Assembly (NCBI GenBank): GCA_003024175.1
Contig: MDYQ01000004.1
Location: 248,001 to 312,000, forward strand
Reading direction: 5' to 3'
Length of the DNA: 64,000 nucleotides
DNA from: Planoprotostelium fungivorum
Lineage: Eukaryota; Evosea; Variosea; Cavosteliida; Cavosteliaceae
The number at the start of each line of letters is the position of its first letter. The first letter of the stretch is position 1. Both the position numbers and the translations under genes were made by a program. The notes beneath the pieces were generated by a model that did not search any database, had not been told where the DNA came from, and was given only the letters and a program-made list of their open reading frames with translations. Shown piece after piece: positions 11,001 to 23,063 of the stretch.

Positions 11001-13036
11001 AATTCAATCTTCCGAGTCAACTCCGATTCTGCGACTTTTCTTACTCGGTTTTCATCTGTCCCCTGCCCTGGAACGTCATCCCTGCCTGCAATGCCACTTG
11101 CATCACCGACGGTGGAAACTCTTCCTCCTCCCTGCAAGTCACTCTCAGAGGTGATCCCCACCATCCTTCCCCTCTCATCCTCTACAGTCGATCCATCCAC
11201 CTTCGTTCCTTCGACTTTCCTGCGAAATCTCGCACAGAAGGCCAACGTCACCGTGGAGCGTCTCAACATCACGAGGATCCAGTACATTGGAAACAAGAGA
11301 GCGACAGAGAACGCCCTCTTAGACATATCAGTCTCGCCTCCTCCCACCGGTCAGTTCAATGCCCCGTCAGCCGATCGAGCCGTAACAAAGATGGTGCAAG
11401 TCATCCAAGACGGAGCTGTAGCCAATGCCGTCTCTGCGACACCTTACATTCCAATCACTTCCTCTACGACATCGAACTCTGCTCAGCCCACCATCGCCAA
11501 CAAGCAATCGACCAACGGGAGAGGTCTATCCAGTGGAGCTGTGGTGGGAATCATCGTGGCCGTTCTGTGTGCAGCCATCGCGCTGGTGGCCGTTGCCGTC
11601 TTCGTTGGACTTCGCATCAGGAGGCAGAAGGAGAGGAACAGGATGAACCAGTTTGCCATGATCGACGTGGAGAATTTTCCCCTGGGGAACGTCGAGAGGT
11701 CACTCGTGAGTCGATGACGTGTGATGACGTCATCACTGAGCGTTTGTAGATCGACTACGACGATCTGAGGGACATGCGTCACGTGGGTGCGGGAAGTTTC
11801 GGAATCGTCTTCAAGGCCCAGTGGAGAGCTGCCGACGTAGCCGTGAGTACTGTACTTACGTTCATTACGTACTCACCCCCGCAGGTGAAACAAGTTCGAG
11901 CGGAGCACGTAACAGAGAAGCAGCTGAGAGACTTTCTACGTGAAGTTTCTATCTTGCAGAATCTTGTATCCCACCCGGTGAGCGTTGTAGATGGTGACGT
12001 CATCTGACTTTGACAGAACGTCGTCGGGTTCAGAGGTATCACCTTCCCCCCACAGCCTCTCTCCCTCGTCATCGGTGAGATATCTCGTGAGACGTCGTGA
12101 AAACTGAGTGAACGAAGATTATTGCAAGGGAGGATCCCTCTACACTTATCTGAGACGAAACAACGTGACGGACGAGAAGAGGTTCAAAATGATCAAGGAC
12201 ATTGCCAAGGGAATGCTCCATCTTCACATGGAGAAGGTGAGATCCACTCTACGTCAGATCTGACAGATTACAGATCGTTCACAGAGATCTGGCCGTACGT
12301 AACGTACTCCTCACCGAGCATCTCGTGGCACAAGTCTCCGATTTCGGACTCTCTAGACAGTCTGATGACGTGGACAGTGCCAACACCACCACCACATCTA
12401 CCGGTCCCCTCAAGGTACATCCATCTACAACCCGCCACACCGTTCTGACTCGTTGTAGTGGATGCCCCCCGAAGCCATCCAGAAGAAGCAGTACTCCACC
12501 AAGAGCGACGTCTGGTCCTTTGGTGTAGTGATCTGGGAGATCATCACTGCCTCCGACCCATGGCCAGAGCTGTCCCCCGTAGAGGCTGGACTACAGGTGG
12601 GAATACACGTCATCGTGACGTGTGATGACGTCATCAGATCCTGGCCAACGACCTCAAGTTGAAATTTCCCGAGGGCAGCGACCCCTTCTTGGTCGGTCTG
12701 GCTGAAATGTGCTGGCAGCGACAGCCAGAGGACCGTCCCAACTTCAAATTGATCACCAAGATGCTCAACGACACCGTCGGAGACAGCGATCCCGTCTATG
12801 ACTTTAGCAACCCCAACAGCAACGAGAACAGCAACCAGAGCTTGGAAGTCATGGAGCAGAGGAGCAGCCAATACCTCGACTACTCTTCCAAGAACTCCCC
12901 CGTCATGAAGCCAGACATGTCCGAAGGAGAAGACGCCCACGAGATGATCGTCATGGACAATGCTGTGCAGTTTTCAAAGATAAGCCCTCCCTCTGCTACC
13001 GTCGAAGAAAAGGGAGAAGGAAAGGGAGAAGAATGA
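8019..13036 (+). CDS. LRR receptor-like kinase with tyrosine-kinase-like catalytic loop
   Basis: The ATG at 8019 starts a signal peptide ([14 protein letters not shown]). A plant-type LRR N-cap ([10 protein letters not shown]) follows, then about 18-20 leucine-rich repeats of the LxxLDLSxNxxxG type over roughly 8350-10930. A juxtamembrane region and one transmembrane helix ([20 protein letters not shown], about 11540-11600) precede the kinase: glycine loop [15 protein letters not shown] lysine, HRDLAVRN (12279-12302), DFG (12340-12348), WMPPEA (from 12459), [11 protein letters not shown]. HRDLAxRN is the tyrosine-kinase form of the catalytic loop, while the rest resembles TKL kinases. The tail is acidic and disordered. 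More than 15 short introns are present, some with (TCA)n or TGACGTCA motifs. It is likely a plasma-membrane receptor; the ligand is unknown. Confidence 0.85.
9195..9240 (+). repeat. (TCA)n-like simple repeat in an LRR-kinase intron
   Basis: An imperfect TCATCA tract lies in an intron between LRR exons; a shorter related tract occurs near 9428-9450 in the next intron. It is a simple repeat with no visible coding role. Confidence 0.7.
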
Positions 13037-13077
13037 AAGGAAGAGAATGAACAGTGAATGAACGCTACGGTTTAGTG

Positions 13078-14457
13078 TCAATCTCGTCTGCAATCGCACT
13101 GGAAGAGATACCTTCTGTACAGTTCCGTGTGAATGCCTTGTGGTTCGTCGAACAAGGAGATGTCCATGTACGATATGTTGATCTCCTCTCCTTCACATGG
13201 TCAATCAACTCTTCTTCTCTACTAGTTCACCTTCTTGTATGTCACGGAGAGCTACGAGGCTGTGTCGATCATCCGTGTATCTCGTCACCACCTGATACAG
13301 GTCAATCAAGAGACGGATTTTTTTCATCTCACTCTGGCATTTGGAAGACAAGAATGATTGAACAGACTGGAAGCGACATAGATACCCACGCCATCTACGG
13401 CGTAGCGATGGCTGATCTCGTCTTTCAACCTCATCGGTAAGGTGTGCCCCGTGGACTCTGCGTTCTTCATGTATTGATCGGCCGAAGAGAAGGGATGTAA
13501 GGAGAAACTGTTTAATCTCGTGATCCAACAGAAGACTTTGAGGTTGTCGGGAGTTATCACTGAGTAGATTTCAGACATCGGCTGATCATCACCTCGCGGC
13601 ATGATCTGATCGACTCACGATGATGGAGAGATTCTTCGTGGATGATGTTCTTCATGCTCGTGCACAAACTTTCCCAGTTTTTAAGATCACCGCCGAAATT
13701 AAAGTCTCGATTGACTTCTCCCCCATATTCGATCACTCTCTCGGCCTGATCTGCGTCAATAGAGGAGAAAATGGTTATCATCTCACTTCAACTAATGGTA
13801 TGTGATGCAATGAGAAGACGAGGGGAAATTGCGTTGGGTCATTTATTGATGTGGCCATCAGTCTCGTGTCTATCAGTAATGTGATGTCTACGACGGGTAG
13901 TACCTGATATACATGCTGATGAATTCTCTGGGCATGGTCGAGCAGTGTGAGGATGAATACAGTTGATCGAACAAGAGGCCGTCTAATTTGGCTATACACA
14001 AGTGTTGATGATGTGAAGAAGCTGCGCACTTCTGGCTGCAGAAATAAACCAGACCACAACTGCACTCTGAGTGATCAGTGTCGTTCCAAACGTCCTCCCT
14101 GAACTCATTCGGTCAGAGAAACCTTTCTTCTGGACCCCTTCTCACTGTCATGCTGTGATCCTCCAACATGCAGACAAACTCCTCTTTTGATACAATCGGT
14201 TTACTACACTCAAACGAGGGTCAAAAAGGTAGGTCTGGCTCACACACCTCTATACAACAGCGAGCACTGAAGAAATCAAACTGTGTGAGGTGAATTTGTT
14301 TCCATTACTGGTACAGTCTCACCTCCGATTGTGTGCAAGAAGTGGCTGGTCTTTCACACAAGATGAGCTCGTCCATATGAAATCGTCTTTTCGCCACAAT
14401 TATTCTCCCTTTTCCATCCGTATGCCTCACGGTCAGATCAGGATGATTCTGTTCCAT
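13078..14457 (-). CDS. SMYD-type SET and MYND domain protein
   Basis: SMYD proteins are lysine methyltransferases. From the ATG (14455-14457), MEQNHPDLTVRHTDGKGR begins the split SET domain. The MYND zinc finger follows (CCIEEFVC ... CSCGLVYFCSQKCA ... HHQHLC, about 14000-14260), then the core SET motif SLFNHSCLPNA (about 13325-13360), the RDIQEGEEINISYMD segment after an intron, and a post-SET cysteine pair (FQCDC) just before the stop at 13078-13080. Introns of about 37-45 nt join these pieces. It ends 41 bp from the convergent LRR-kinase gene and starts 169 bp from the divergent INO80B gene. The substrate, histone or not, cannot be told. Confidence 0.8.
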
Positions 14458-14626
14458 CCATCTCCCAAGTCCGTCGGCTTGCATTGGACGATGATCTTGT
14501 GTCGTTGTCTACAACGGAAAATGCGTTTCCGGAAAGAGAGGCGAGGAAAAGAAAGAGAGGGAGAGGTCTTAGAAATGTTTTTGGACGTTTGTTCTTTTAT
14601 CGGTGGGCGCTCGCGGGAGAAACATC

Positions 14627-15721
14627 ATGAGCGGGTCGGGGAAGCTGAGCATCAAACTGAAACTCAATGGACAGACGACTGGCTCACACATTGTGGAAGC
14701 ACCCACTCAGAGTTGGACGTCTAGACGCCAAAAGAAGATGAGGGTCGAATCATCCAGCGAGGAGGAAGACCCTTCTATTCAAGAGGAGCCTGAAGAGATG
14801 GAGGAGGAAGAAGAGATAGAAGATGAGGAGGAGGAAGAGAGCTCGGTGAACACCTGAATGCAAGAGGATCATCTGACTTTATACAGCCGCTCAAGCCCTC
14901 AAAGACCACAACCGCAATCGAAGATCAGGTATTGCATCCCATACTCTTTACGTAGTATGTAAGATTGACCTATCAACAGTCTGAAGCGAACTCGAAAGAC
15001 TCTATGGACAGTAGTTCTAGAGACAATGTCTCCGATTCTCGTCCCGTATCGAGCCGAAGAAGGAAGAGAGAAGCACCTGTGCCAGAGGAAGACCCTTCTG
15101 CTCAGTCCTTCAAGCCGACGAGAGTTTCTGCCCGGCAGAGATTAGCCAGAGGTGAAACCACAGAAGATGGTGTTGAAGATGTCGGTACAATGCAAGACCT
15201 ACTGTCTCTACCTCTGAGTGAGCCCTTCTTTCACATCTGCCCGTCTGATGAAACACCAGCGAGGAACTATAGCAAGAAGAAGACCAAGACAAAGGAGGAA
15301 ACAGATGAGGCCAGAGCCGCCAAACTGCAGAGACGAAAGGAGCAGAGTCTGAGAGCCGTCGAGAACGAAAAGGTAGAGACACATCTTTTAATGCGATCAC
15401 TGATCCCATCAGAATCAAGCCATAGAGAAGCTCTTGAATCGAGGAAAGAAGGGAAAGAAGAACAAGAGCAAAGCCCAACCAGAGGAAGTCCAAGTGGTGA
15501 GGAGAAGAGAGAGAGACGAGCTGATGCAGAGACAGGAAGTGGTGGAGTCTGTAGAGCAGCAGAATGGAGAGATCTCTGAAGTGGTAGTGACGAAGACAGT
15601 TCCAGTGGCCGAGGTGGTGAAGCCTCTGGCCTACAACCGAGTGCGATATGTTTCAAATCGCCAGGGGTCTTTCCTCACCGTTCCATCCGGCCTGTCTCTT
15701 CCCTTCCTCAAGTCCAGTTGA
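14627..15721 (+). CDS. INO80B: INO80 chromatin-remodelling complex subunit B (Ies2/PAPA-1)
   Basis: Ies2/INO80B is a regulatory subunit of the nuclear INO80 ATP-dependent nucleosome remodeller. The ATG at 14627 starts MSGSGKLSIKLKLN, followed by a strongly acidic segment (about 14740-14850) and a basic linker with SSRRRKREAP. The PAPA-1 region is visible as KLQRRKEQSLRAVENEK, continuing across an intron to VEAIEKLLNRGKKGKK. The C-terminus ends VRYVSNRQGSFLTVPSGLSL, matching the family's final conserved block. Few introns are present, and an AATAAA follows the stop. No zinc finger is seen at the C-terminus. Confidence 0.75.
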
Positions 15722-15824
15722 ATAAATCTCGCGAGTGACCTCACGTTTCATGTTTAGACCAAGTGATGACATGATCGCACAAAGAATCACAGAGAAAATC
15801 TTCTTTTAGATAAGAAAATATGGC

Positions 15825-15828
15825 AAAA
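15825..15828 (-). terminator. Pol III terminator of tRNA-Ile
   Basis: A run of four T residues on the minus strand lies five bases past the 3' end of the tRNA, the usual RNA polymerase III stop. Confidence 0.6.
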
Positions 15829-15833
15829 GGTGA

Positions 15834-15920
15834 TGCTCAATGCAGGGATCGAACCTGCGACCCCCGCGTGTCGTGGGACGTGTATTAGCACGGTGCTCTA
15901 ACCAACTGAGCTAATCGAGC
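15834..15920 (-). tRNA. trnI-AAU: tRNA-Ile (anticodon AAU) with a short intron
   Basis: The minus strand folds as a full cloverleaf. The acceptor GCTCGAT pairs with ATTGAGC and is followed by discriminator A. The D arm is GCTC..GAGC, and the T arm is GCAGG-TTCGATC-CCTGC. The anticodon stem CCGTG/CGCGG encloses loop CTAATA.. with anticodon AAT. About 13 extra bases between position 37 and 38 (CACGTCCCACGAC) form a canonical tRNA intron. Internal A box (TAGCTCAGTTGG) and B box (GGTTCGATCC) are present. Total length is 87 nt including the intron. Confidence 0.93.
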
Positions 15921-15958
15921 CGATGATTTCGCATCACCATTCGTCTAGACCAAGCCTT

Positions 15959-18900
15959 TTATCGCTGATCTTTACGATGAGCCACGGAGCTGTGGAGGTA
16001 TTGGTGCACAGAAGCCAGGGCAATGAGAATTGTACAGGTGAATACAGCATAGAGAGTGAAGGCAGACTGAAAGATATGAGAGGGAGATAGGAGGATATTC
16101 TACCTCATATAGATATTTGGGAGAGAAGACGGACCAGATGAACAGATGATGTCGGAAGGCTGTGATGAATGCGCTGAATACAAATAGGATGAGGGAACGA
16201 GAGGTGCAAATCAACAGACAGATCTCAAGAACGTCATTGCCACATCGCTCATCCAACACCGTCTGTCGTTCTTCAGATCACGTGTGGATCGATTCAGTCA
16301 CCTTTGGTCCTTTGAGATCAGAGTCTGAATGCGGCTTTGTGATGAGCTGACGATCGATGATGATGACATAGACAATCACGAGGAGCCACCAGAGAGGACC
16401 AGTCAAGGCAATGATGGCAGTCAATGAACCAACGACGATCTTATCTTCGTCAGGAGAGGATGAGAGATCAGATCACCTCGTTATACGTGTACAGACCAGT
16501 GTAAGCTCCACCGATGTCGATGGTGGCCACGCTGTTCGAATTTCCAAAAGTGAAGAATGAAGCGGCACCCAGCCACAAGAGTGGAGTTACTCTCAGCCAT
16601 ACGGGCTCTGTCATCGTTCAATCGATCGATCGAATTGCAGACTCACCCTTAGAACGTAAGAAGAGACGAAGGTAAGCGAGAGATTGTAGGGCCATGAGAA
16701 AGATGAGACCACTGTTGTGTGTGCGATGGAGGAGAAGGGCCAACAAGTAGAAGATCGTCATCCATCTCTCGATGTTCGTCTTCGACATCAAGTTCGATCT
16801 CTTGGAGGAGAGAGGGTGTAGAATGGTGCACGTCATGAGAAAGAGGAGGAGGTAGATGCACCTGGCCAGTAATATCTGATCTTCCACCATCTGCAGAGGG
16901 AGTCACGATTGTACATTTCTCCTCACGAATTACCTCGAGTCTGTACAAAGCGACGAGAAACGATGCGAGGGAGCAGAGGGAGAGGAACATCTGACGATGA
17001 GGTTTAACTCTCTGCTCTTCACCTGGTCTGACTACGTCATCCTGGGAAAAGAAATGATACAAGAGGGGTGCGGCGGTGGAGACGATGATGGTGGAAGTCA
17101 TGATCCACGAATGTTCGGGCTCTTTCAGCCATTTTGCCGTGTCTGGTCCACCCAACCATTTGTTTCCCGTCTGGTTCCAACTTCTCAGCCCTCGCGAGCT
17201 GACGAGCAGCACGAGGATTTTTATCTGTCTACAATGAGTCACGTCCGTCATTTGTCACTCACCGAGGTGGAGAGAGTGGGATCACGATGCATAGCGATGG
17301 AAGATCGTATGATGAGCAGAGAAATAGATAAAAAGTACCACGTCTGATGTTCTTCTTCGACCGTACTACTTCCTGTATACGATCAGTTGTGTCCGTCGTT
17401 TTATCTCACCCGTGAGACTGAATAGGTACAATGCTCCCCCGAGGAGGATGAATATTCCTTCCATCGAGAGAGGGGGAAGAGAGAGAGGAAGGTGTAGAAG
17501 GGAGATTATGACGAAGAGAGAAGAGATAGATAGCGTGAAGAGGATAGGTGTCATCATGTGACTAGATGTGCCACAGAGAGCGGAATCAGATATTCTAAAC
17601 AGCGTCGCAAGTTTCTCGTGACAGAAGATACTCGTACTACCATAACTCAAACATCCGATCATCAAGAGGAAGATCATCTAAACCGATCAGAACTGATGCA
17701 TCGTTTTCATTCTCTCACCTGCTGATAGGATACAGAGATGTGCACGATTCGATGATATAACATCTTGTGAAAGGAAAGGATGATGAACCCCAAAGAGGAT
17801 AAGAACAACAGGTATATACTCGCGTAGAGTAGAGGCAGATCGTAGTTCGATAACGTTCGCTTCCATTGGTCTTGCATGTCTTCCAGAAACTATCTCCTTT
17901 CACTTCCCCCCTTCAACTCCTTCTCACCTCCAAATATTTGACCTTTGACGAACGGAACGTCTCTACATCCTTATGTTGCACCCATTTCTCGTGTAGTTCT
18001 TCTGCTTCTTTCATTCTACATCACGTCAGTTGATGGAATTCGGATTCTACTAACAAGAGAGACAGTCTGGATGATACGGCAGATTCAGGTATGTCTCGTT
18101 GTAGATTCCAAAAGGATGGACTGTTTTTCATCAATTTCATCTGCTGGTGACAGTTGATCTGGAGCCCCCTCAGCTGGCTCGCCTCTGTTCGACGTGAACA
18201 TTCATCTCCACTATCCACCATCTCACCATCCAGTACATCGAATATCGGCTGCACTACCTTACCCAGACTGTTCTTTGGTATGGCCACACCCATCAAGAGA
18301 GATAAGGTGGGTACTAAATCCACTTGTTCCACTGTAGAGATATTCAATGATCGTGATGAGGTTGATCGTTTTACCTTTTCGGGGCGATTGATGATCCCAA
18401 CGCAAGTGAGGAGAGAAGAGAGCCAAGACGGCTTGTGATTCTCCATCAGTCGAACCTCCGTGGTTCCCCATCTTATTTCGTCACTTCTCACTCTCTTCTC
18501 CACCCACCTCGTTCATCCCGTGATCGCTGCAGAAGACAAAGAGCGTCCTCTTGTTCTCCGATGCATCCGTTCGTGAGATCTCGCTGTATATTCTCGATAT
18601 GATATCGTCCATTTCCATCTGCTTTGGCTTCATCAGGGGGCTATGGAGGTGAGATCGTGTAGATGATCGAGTAGTTGATCGGACGGATGATCACCTGTAT
18701 GGTCCGCCCGTATGGCCCACGTGGTCTAAACCCAGATAATGTAATATAGATACATCCCAATCGTCTCGTGAGAAGATGTCGTTCAAATGACGAGTGACAT
18801 TGTCATCCACCTCCACTGTGTCCGAGACATAGAAACTGGTGGTACCGTCGTGCCTGATGAAGTGATCGGGAAACAATCTGATCGTGATGTCAAGATGATG

Positions 18901-19549
18901 ATCACCAAAGATGATCGCTTTGACCTAGTTGAGATACTCACTTGAGCCAAGTGTCGTCACCGTAAAATTCGATCTTCTTTCCGGCCTGTTTCAATTGGGT
19001 GACCCAGTTGTCTCCCTCCAGCGCTTCAGATTTGAAATTCATAAGGAAGTCCAGAAAGTTTGGAATGCTGCCAGACGTGAGAGCCTTGATTCTGGGGAGT
19101 GTCACTGTTGGAGCTGCGGCAGAAGCGATGAATCCATGTCCCTTCCTCTTTTCAGTCCTTCGTCAGCAGCATTCTTCACTCACTGATCCTCCGTTGAGAA
19201 GTTGGTTTGTTTTCATCATGTGACTGTTCTCTCGAAAGAGAAACTCTGCACGAAATGCATCAACGACCATGAAAACGAGACGATCAAATTTTCCTTCTCT
19301 CCACTGCAGATCATCAATCGATTCATAGAGCGTGAACACTCGCACCTCATCAATCGGTGTGAAAGGCGCAGGACGATCTGTTTCCTTCGATGCCAAACCT
19401 GGAAGAGGTGCCTTCTGAGGAAAGAATCCCAAACAGAACAGCCACAATCCACTTAATTGTACGATCAGAAAGAAGAAGGCCAACCAGTGGGCTCTAAAGA
19501 TGATCATCGGGTAGCATCTCAGTGATGTCACAGAAAATGTGTGGGTCAT
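15959..19549 (-). CDS. PIGG: GPI ethanolamine phosphate transferase 2 (PIG-G/Gpi7)
   Basis: PIG-G adds ethanolamine phosphate to the second mannose of the GPI anchor in the ER. The N-terminus has a membrane anchor (WLAFFFLIVQLSGLWLFCLG), then the alkaline-phosphatase-like lumenal domain: FDRLVFMVVDAFRAEF, KKIEFYGDDTWLKLFPDHF, DGTTSFYVSDTVEVDDNVTRHL, ILHYLGLDHVGHTGGP and HGM..GNHGG. Metal ligands are visible as VVDAFR, GDDTW, the DHVGH motif and the HGM/NHGG pair. The YDGTTSFxVSDTVEVDNNVT block separates PIG-G from PIG-O and PIG-N. Many transmembrane helices fill 15959-18050. The start may be the later Met at about 19508. The divergent sphinganine hydroxylase starts 130 bp away. Confidence 0.85.
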
Positions 19550-19679
19550 CTACAATCGTTCTCCTTCGCTTGTCAGCGAGATTTCGAGGCGCCGGAAGTT
19601 GGGGAACCAAAAAGAAGCAAACGCTCATACAGACAAGACACTAACTTATTCACGCACACGGATATTATCTATCACCCAA

Positions 19680-20664
19680 ATGACAACGGAAGCCCCTCTG
19701 CTTGGTTTCGTTTCCGACGATGTCGCAGCCATCTTAGGTCCAATCGCCACTTACTGGATCGCTTCGGGGTTCTTTGCAACCTTGGACACAATTAAATCAC
19801 CTGTGACTGAAAAGTGAGTCCTTCTGGATCGATCCGATTTCTCAATTAATCATGTAGGTACCGCATTCACCCTGAAGAAGAGCTGACGAAGAACCGAGTC
19901 GGAAGATTCACTGTATTCAGAGGTGTCATCTTACAACAATGCGCACAAGCCCTCCTCGCTTTCGGTCTGTTGTGGTGGCAAGGTCCAGAAGCCCACAAGA
20001 CCAGCACCACCTTCTTCAGTAGCTACATTCTGCCCTGCTTTCAGTTCATGTTTGCCATGTGAGTATCATCTAACCGATCTGCACTTTGGATCGGAGCTCA
20101 TCTGTAATCGCAGGTTCATCTTGGACACATGGCAGTACTTCTTCCACAGATTGTTCCACCAGAACAAATGGTTGTACAGAAACATCCACGCATGGCACCA
20201 CAGCCTCTATGTGCCCTATGCCTTTGGTGCTCTTTACAACAATCCCGTAGAAGGATTCTTATTCGATACAATTGGTGCCGGTGTCGCTTACGGTCTCTCT
20301 GGAATGGGAGTCAAGGGTTCCATCATCTTTTGGTGTTTCTCTACCCTCAAGACTGGTACGTCTATCCTCTATATCCACATCCTCTTTATTCACGTTCTAT
20401 CTCATGATACTCTCATCTTTCATGATGACTGAGTGATGTGCAGTGGATGATCACTGTGGATACAACTTCCCATGGGACCCCCTCCAGCAGATGTTTGGAA
20501 ACAATGCAGCTTATCACGACCTCCACCACCAACTGCACGGACTCAAGTGCAACTTCTCTCAGCCGTACTTCACCTTCTGGGACAGAATCCTCGGTACCTA
20601 CGAAGACCCAGTCGCCGCCTCCATCAAATTCAACGAGAGGAGAGCTGCGTCGAAGACACAATAA
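19680..20664 (+). CDS. SUR2: Sphinganine C4-monooxygenase (fatty acid hydroxylase superfamily)
   Basis: This di-iron membrane enzyme hydroxylates C4 of sphinganine to make phytosphingosine in the ER. The ATG at 19680 opens MTTEAPLLGFVSDD. The three histidine boxes are intact: HRLFH, HAWHH and YHDLHHQLHG. Flanking family signatures are DTWQYFFHR, WLYRNIHAWHHSLYVPYAFG, ALYNNPVEGFLFDT, LKTVDDHCGYNFPWDP and NFSQPYFTFWDRILGTYEDP, which match SUR2/SBH rather than C5 sterol desaturases. Three short introns lie at about 19815, 20059 and 20356. Length is about 280 residues, normal for the family. Confidence 0.88.
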
Positions 20665-20772
20665 ATCGACTTTCATCGGGATTTATTCTAGATTTCTACA
20701 TGTACAAAAGCGAAAATGCCGATGGGTATGCGGGGGAGCACCGAAGCCAGCCTCCTCCGCTCAAAATCATAT

Positions 20773-21469
20773 TCAGAAGGGAGGAGCGCAGGCGGTCCGA
20801 ACGGAGGAACGTGCACTACGCCAGGTTTCCTTCCTGGAGGCGGCTGGACCCTGTCAATCTCTCTTCTTCGACGTCTCATCAACTCACCGCTGGTAGCTCT
20901 GGTGAGAGGAGACGGATGCGAAGAGTGTCGATGACGATGGAAACGTGGTCGATCTCAAGCCCAACGGCCGCATCGACGCCCAACAGAGGGACTAGGGAAT
21001 TTGTGAGGAACAATCACTTTCCAGTCAGGCGCATCTACTCACGGAGGAGAAGGTAGTCGTAGTCCAGGAAGGGCTCGGCGATACCAACATCGACGATGGC
21101 TCTAACTCTCAGCTCGACATCAAGGTCGGCTAAGACAGAGAGGACGGCAACATTTCCGGGAATGAAGGGCTCTACTTGGTTGAACGGTGCAAACTGATTT
21201 GTCATGAACATCGGTGATGTGCAAGAGAGACTCACCCTTCCGTAAAGAGGAAATAAGATACCTCCCAATAGTCCACCTCTCATTCCGATCGTGACGAATA
21301 CGGCGACGTGAGCGTGCACGTGTAGCCACACATCAGCATCGATACCCACCCAGACACCATGTATGCCGAGCAAGTGAAGGATCAGTCCGAGCAGACCGTC
21401 CGCCCTCGATGCTTTGATATATAAACTGAGGAGGGCTAGTAGTGCGACCGCAGCAGCAGCGGTCTTCAT
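20773..21469 (-). CDS. Small secreted protein, unrecognised
   Basis: The ATG (21467-21469) starts a clear signal peptide (MKTAAAAVALLALLSLYIKA). The mature part is rich in Val, Ile, Leu and His (DVWLHVHAHVAVFVTIG, then GNVAVLSVLADLDVELRVRA and DVGIAEPFLDYDYL), suggesting a beta-sheet domain. It continues in a second exon (GLEIDHVSIVIDTLRIRLL) after introns with GTGAG donors. No cysteine pattern or known family was recognised. The end depends on the choice of the last splice site; another frame would run to 20691. It is convergent with the hydroxylase gene. Confidence 0.55.
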
Positions 21470-21713
21470 GATTCAAACGTGAGATGGTTTAATGGTTCCG
21501 TCCTATTTCATCCTAGGCGCGGATGCCTCCTCCAACCTCCACCAGCGGGAAGTTTTTCTCGGCCGGTTTTCTCTTCCCGAGTGTCATCCTCTTGCCTTCC
21601 TCCACTGCGTGGTGCGCACACCTCTCGCTCCGGGAGGAAAGTCTTCTGAGAGCGTTCGATCCGCTCGTGTTGAGAGGCAGGAATAAAATCAAATAAATTC
21701 GAGCGCTCGGTAT

Positions 21714-22988
21714 TTATTCGACCTTGATGACGATCTTTCCTACGTGCTTTTGACTCAGGAGATATTCGTAAGCGTCCTTGGCTTGGTCGAAGGTGAAGAC
21801 TCTGTCGATGACTGGCTTGATCTTGTTGTTCTCTATGGCCGCGACGAATCTTTCGAGTCCCTTCTTGTGTCCGACCAGGTAAGATCGCACATGTGCGGCC
21901 TTCTTGAAGATCTCAAATGACACGTCGTATGGCTCGACTTGAGAACCTGCGATGAATCCAATGATGTGAACCTGTCATCACATTCAGATGTTGTCGAATG
22001 CACAGATGGCATCATCACCTGTCCTTGGATTTTGAGAGCAGCCAGACTCTGCTGCAACGTGGCGAATCCTCCTAGCTCGATGACGTGATCTACACCACGT
22101 CCGTTGGTCAACTTGAAGGCTTCCTCTCCCCAGTTCTTCGTCTTCTGGTAGTTGATCGTGTCGGTGGCTCCCAGTTCCTTGCACTTGGCCAACTTCTCAT
22201 CAGAAGAGGATGTGACGATGACCCTCGCTCCCGACGCTCTGGCGATCTGAATGGCAAAGAGGGAGACACCCTGTCGTCACTCAGATGAACGTCTGTGCTC
22301 ATCATCTTCTCACCCCGGTTCCAATGGTGAGGATGGTGTCTTCAGGGCCGAGAGGTCGACCGGCCGTCTGTTCTCGGAGAGCATGCCAAGCGGTGAGTCC
22401 AGCACAAGGGAGGGTGGATGCCTGCACGACTCAGTTCTCCATCAGAGGTAGAGACCCACCTCTTCGTAAGAGAGGGACTGTGGAATCTTGACGATGCTCC
22501 AGCGGTTGAAGACTCTGTACTGTTGTAATACTCCGTGGGAGGCACCTCCAACGACGGCAGGGAGGACCTCGGGGGTCATATCACCCTCCAACCAATCACC
22601 GTGGAAGGCACCCAGGACTCGATCTCCCACTTTCCATTCGGTGACGTTGTCTCCAACTTGAACGATCTGAGAAATTCAGCCCCAGGACACAGCAGATCGT
22701 TTCACCTCTCCGGCTCCATCTGAAACAGGAATGAGTCCCTTACCTCCTTTTCTTACATCCTCAGCGTATGGAGGAGGGTACTGTCCTGTGATGATGTCAA
22801 ACACGCAATTAATCTGATGAAGCACCCTTGCTGACCATGATATCACGGTAGTTGAGAGATACAGCACGGATCTTAACGAGTACTTGTCCAGCTCCTGGTT
22901 TTTCGATGGGGGTTGCCTCATCCAAACGAAGGCTGTGAGGTCCATCGTGTGCCGCCAGACGCCAAGCTTTCTGTACGTTCGAAGTCAT
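21714..22988 (-). CDS. Zinc-type alcohol dehydrogenase-like oxidoreductase (MDR superfamily)
   Basis: Medium-chain dehydrogenase/reductase, NAD(P)H-dependent, probably cytosolic. The first exon reads MTSNVQKAWRLAAHDGPHSL, then GQVLVKIRAVSLNYRDIMVS and DGAGE...VGDNVTEWKVGDRV in the GroES-like fold. The Rossmann part has ILTIGTGGVSLFAIQIARASGA, VIVTSSSDEKLAKCKELGA, GRGVDHVIELGG and the C-terminal HVGKIVIKVE. The catalytic-zinc cysteine and structural cysteine cluster of classical ADHs are not evident, so it resembles the quinone-reductase-like, zinc-free class. Five or six short introns. Substrate unknown. Confidence 0.82.
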
Positions 22989-23063
22989 GTCTTGTCTTTC
23001 TGTTGTCTGTGATGATTTGCGTCCTCTGTGATCGTCCCTTTTGATGACGTAATCGATGACGGA

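Noticed and set aside
14290-14724. 144-codon plus-strand frame before INO80B
   Set aside because: Runs antisense to SMYD exons and out of frame with INO80B.
22687-22945. Separate small gene in the MDR locus
   Set aside because: Explained as exons of the MDR oxidoreductase joined by short introns.
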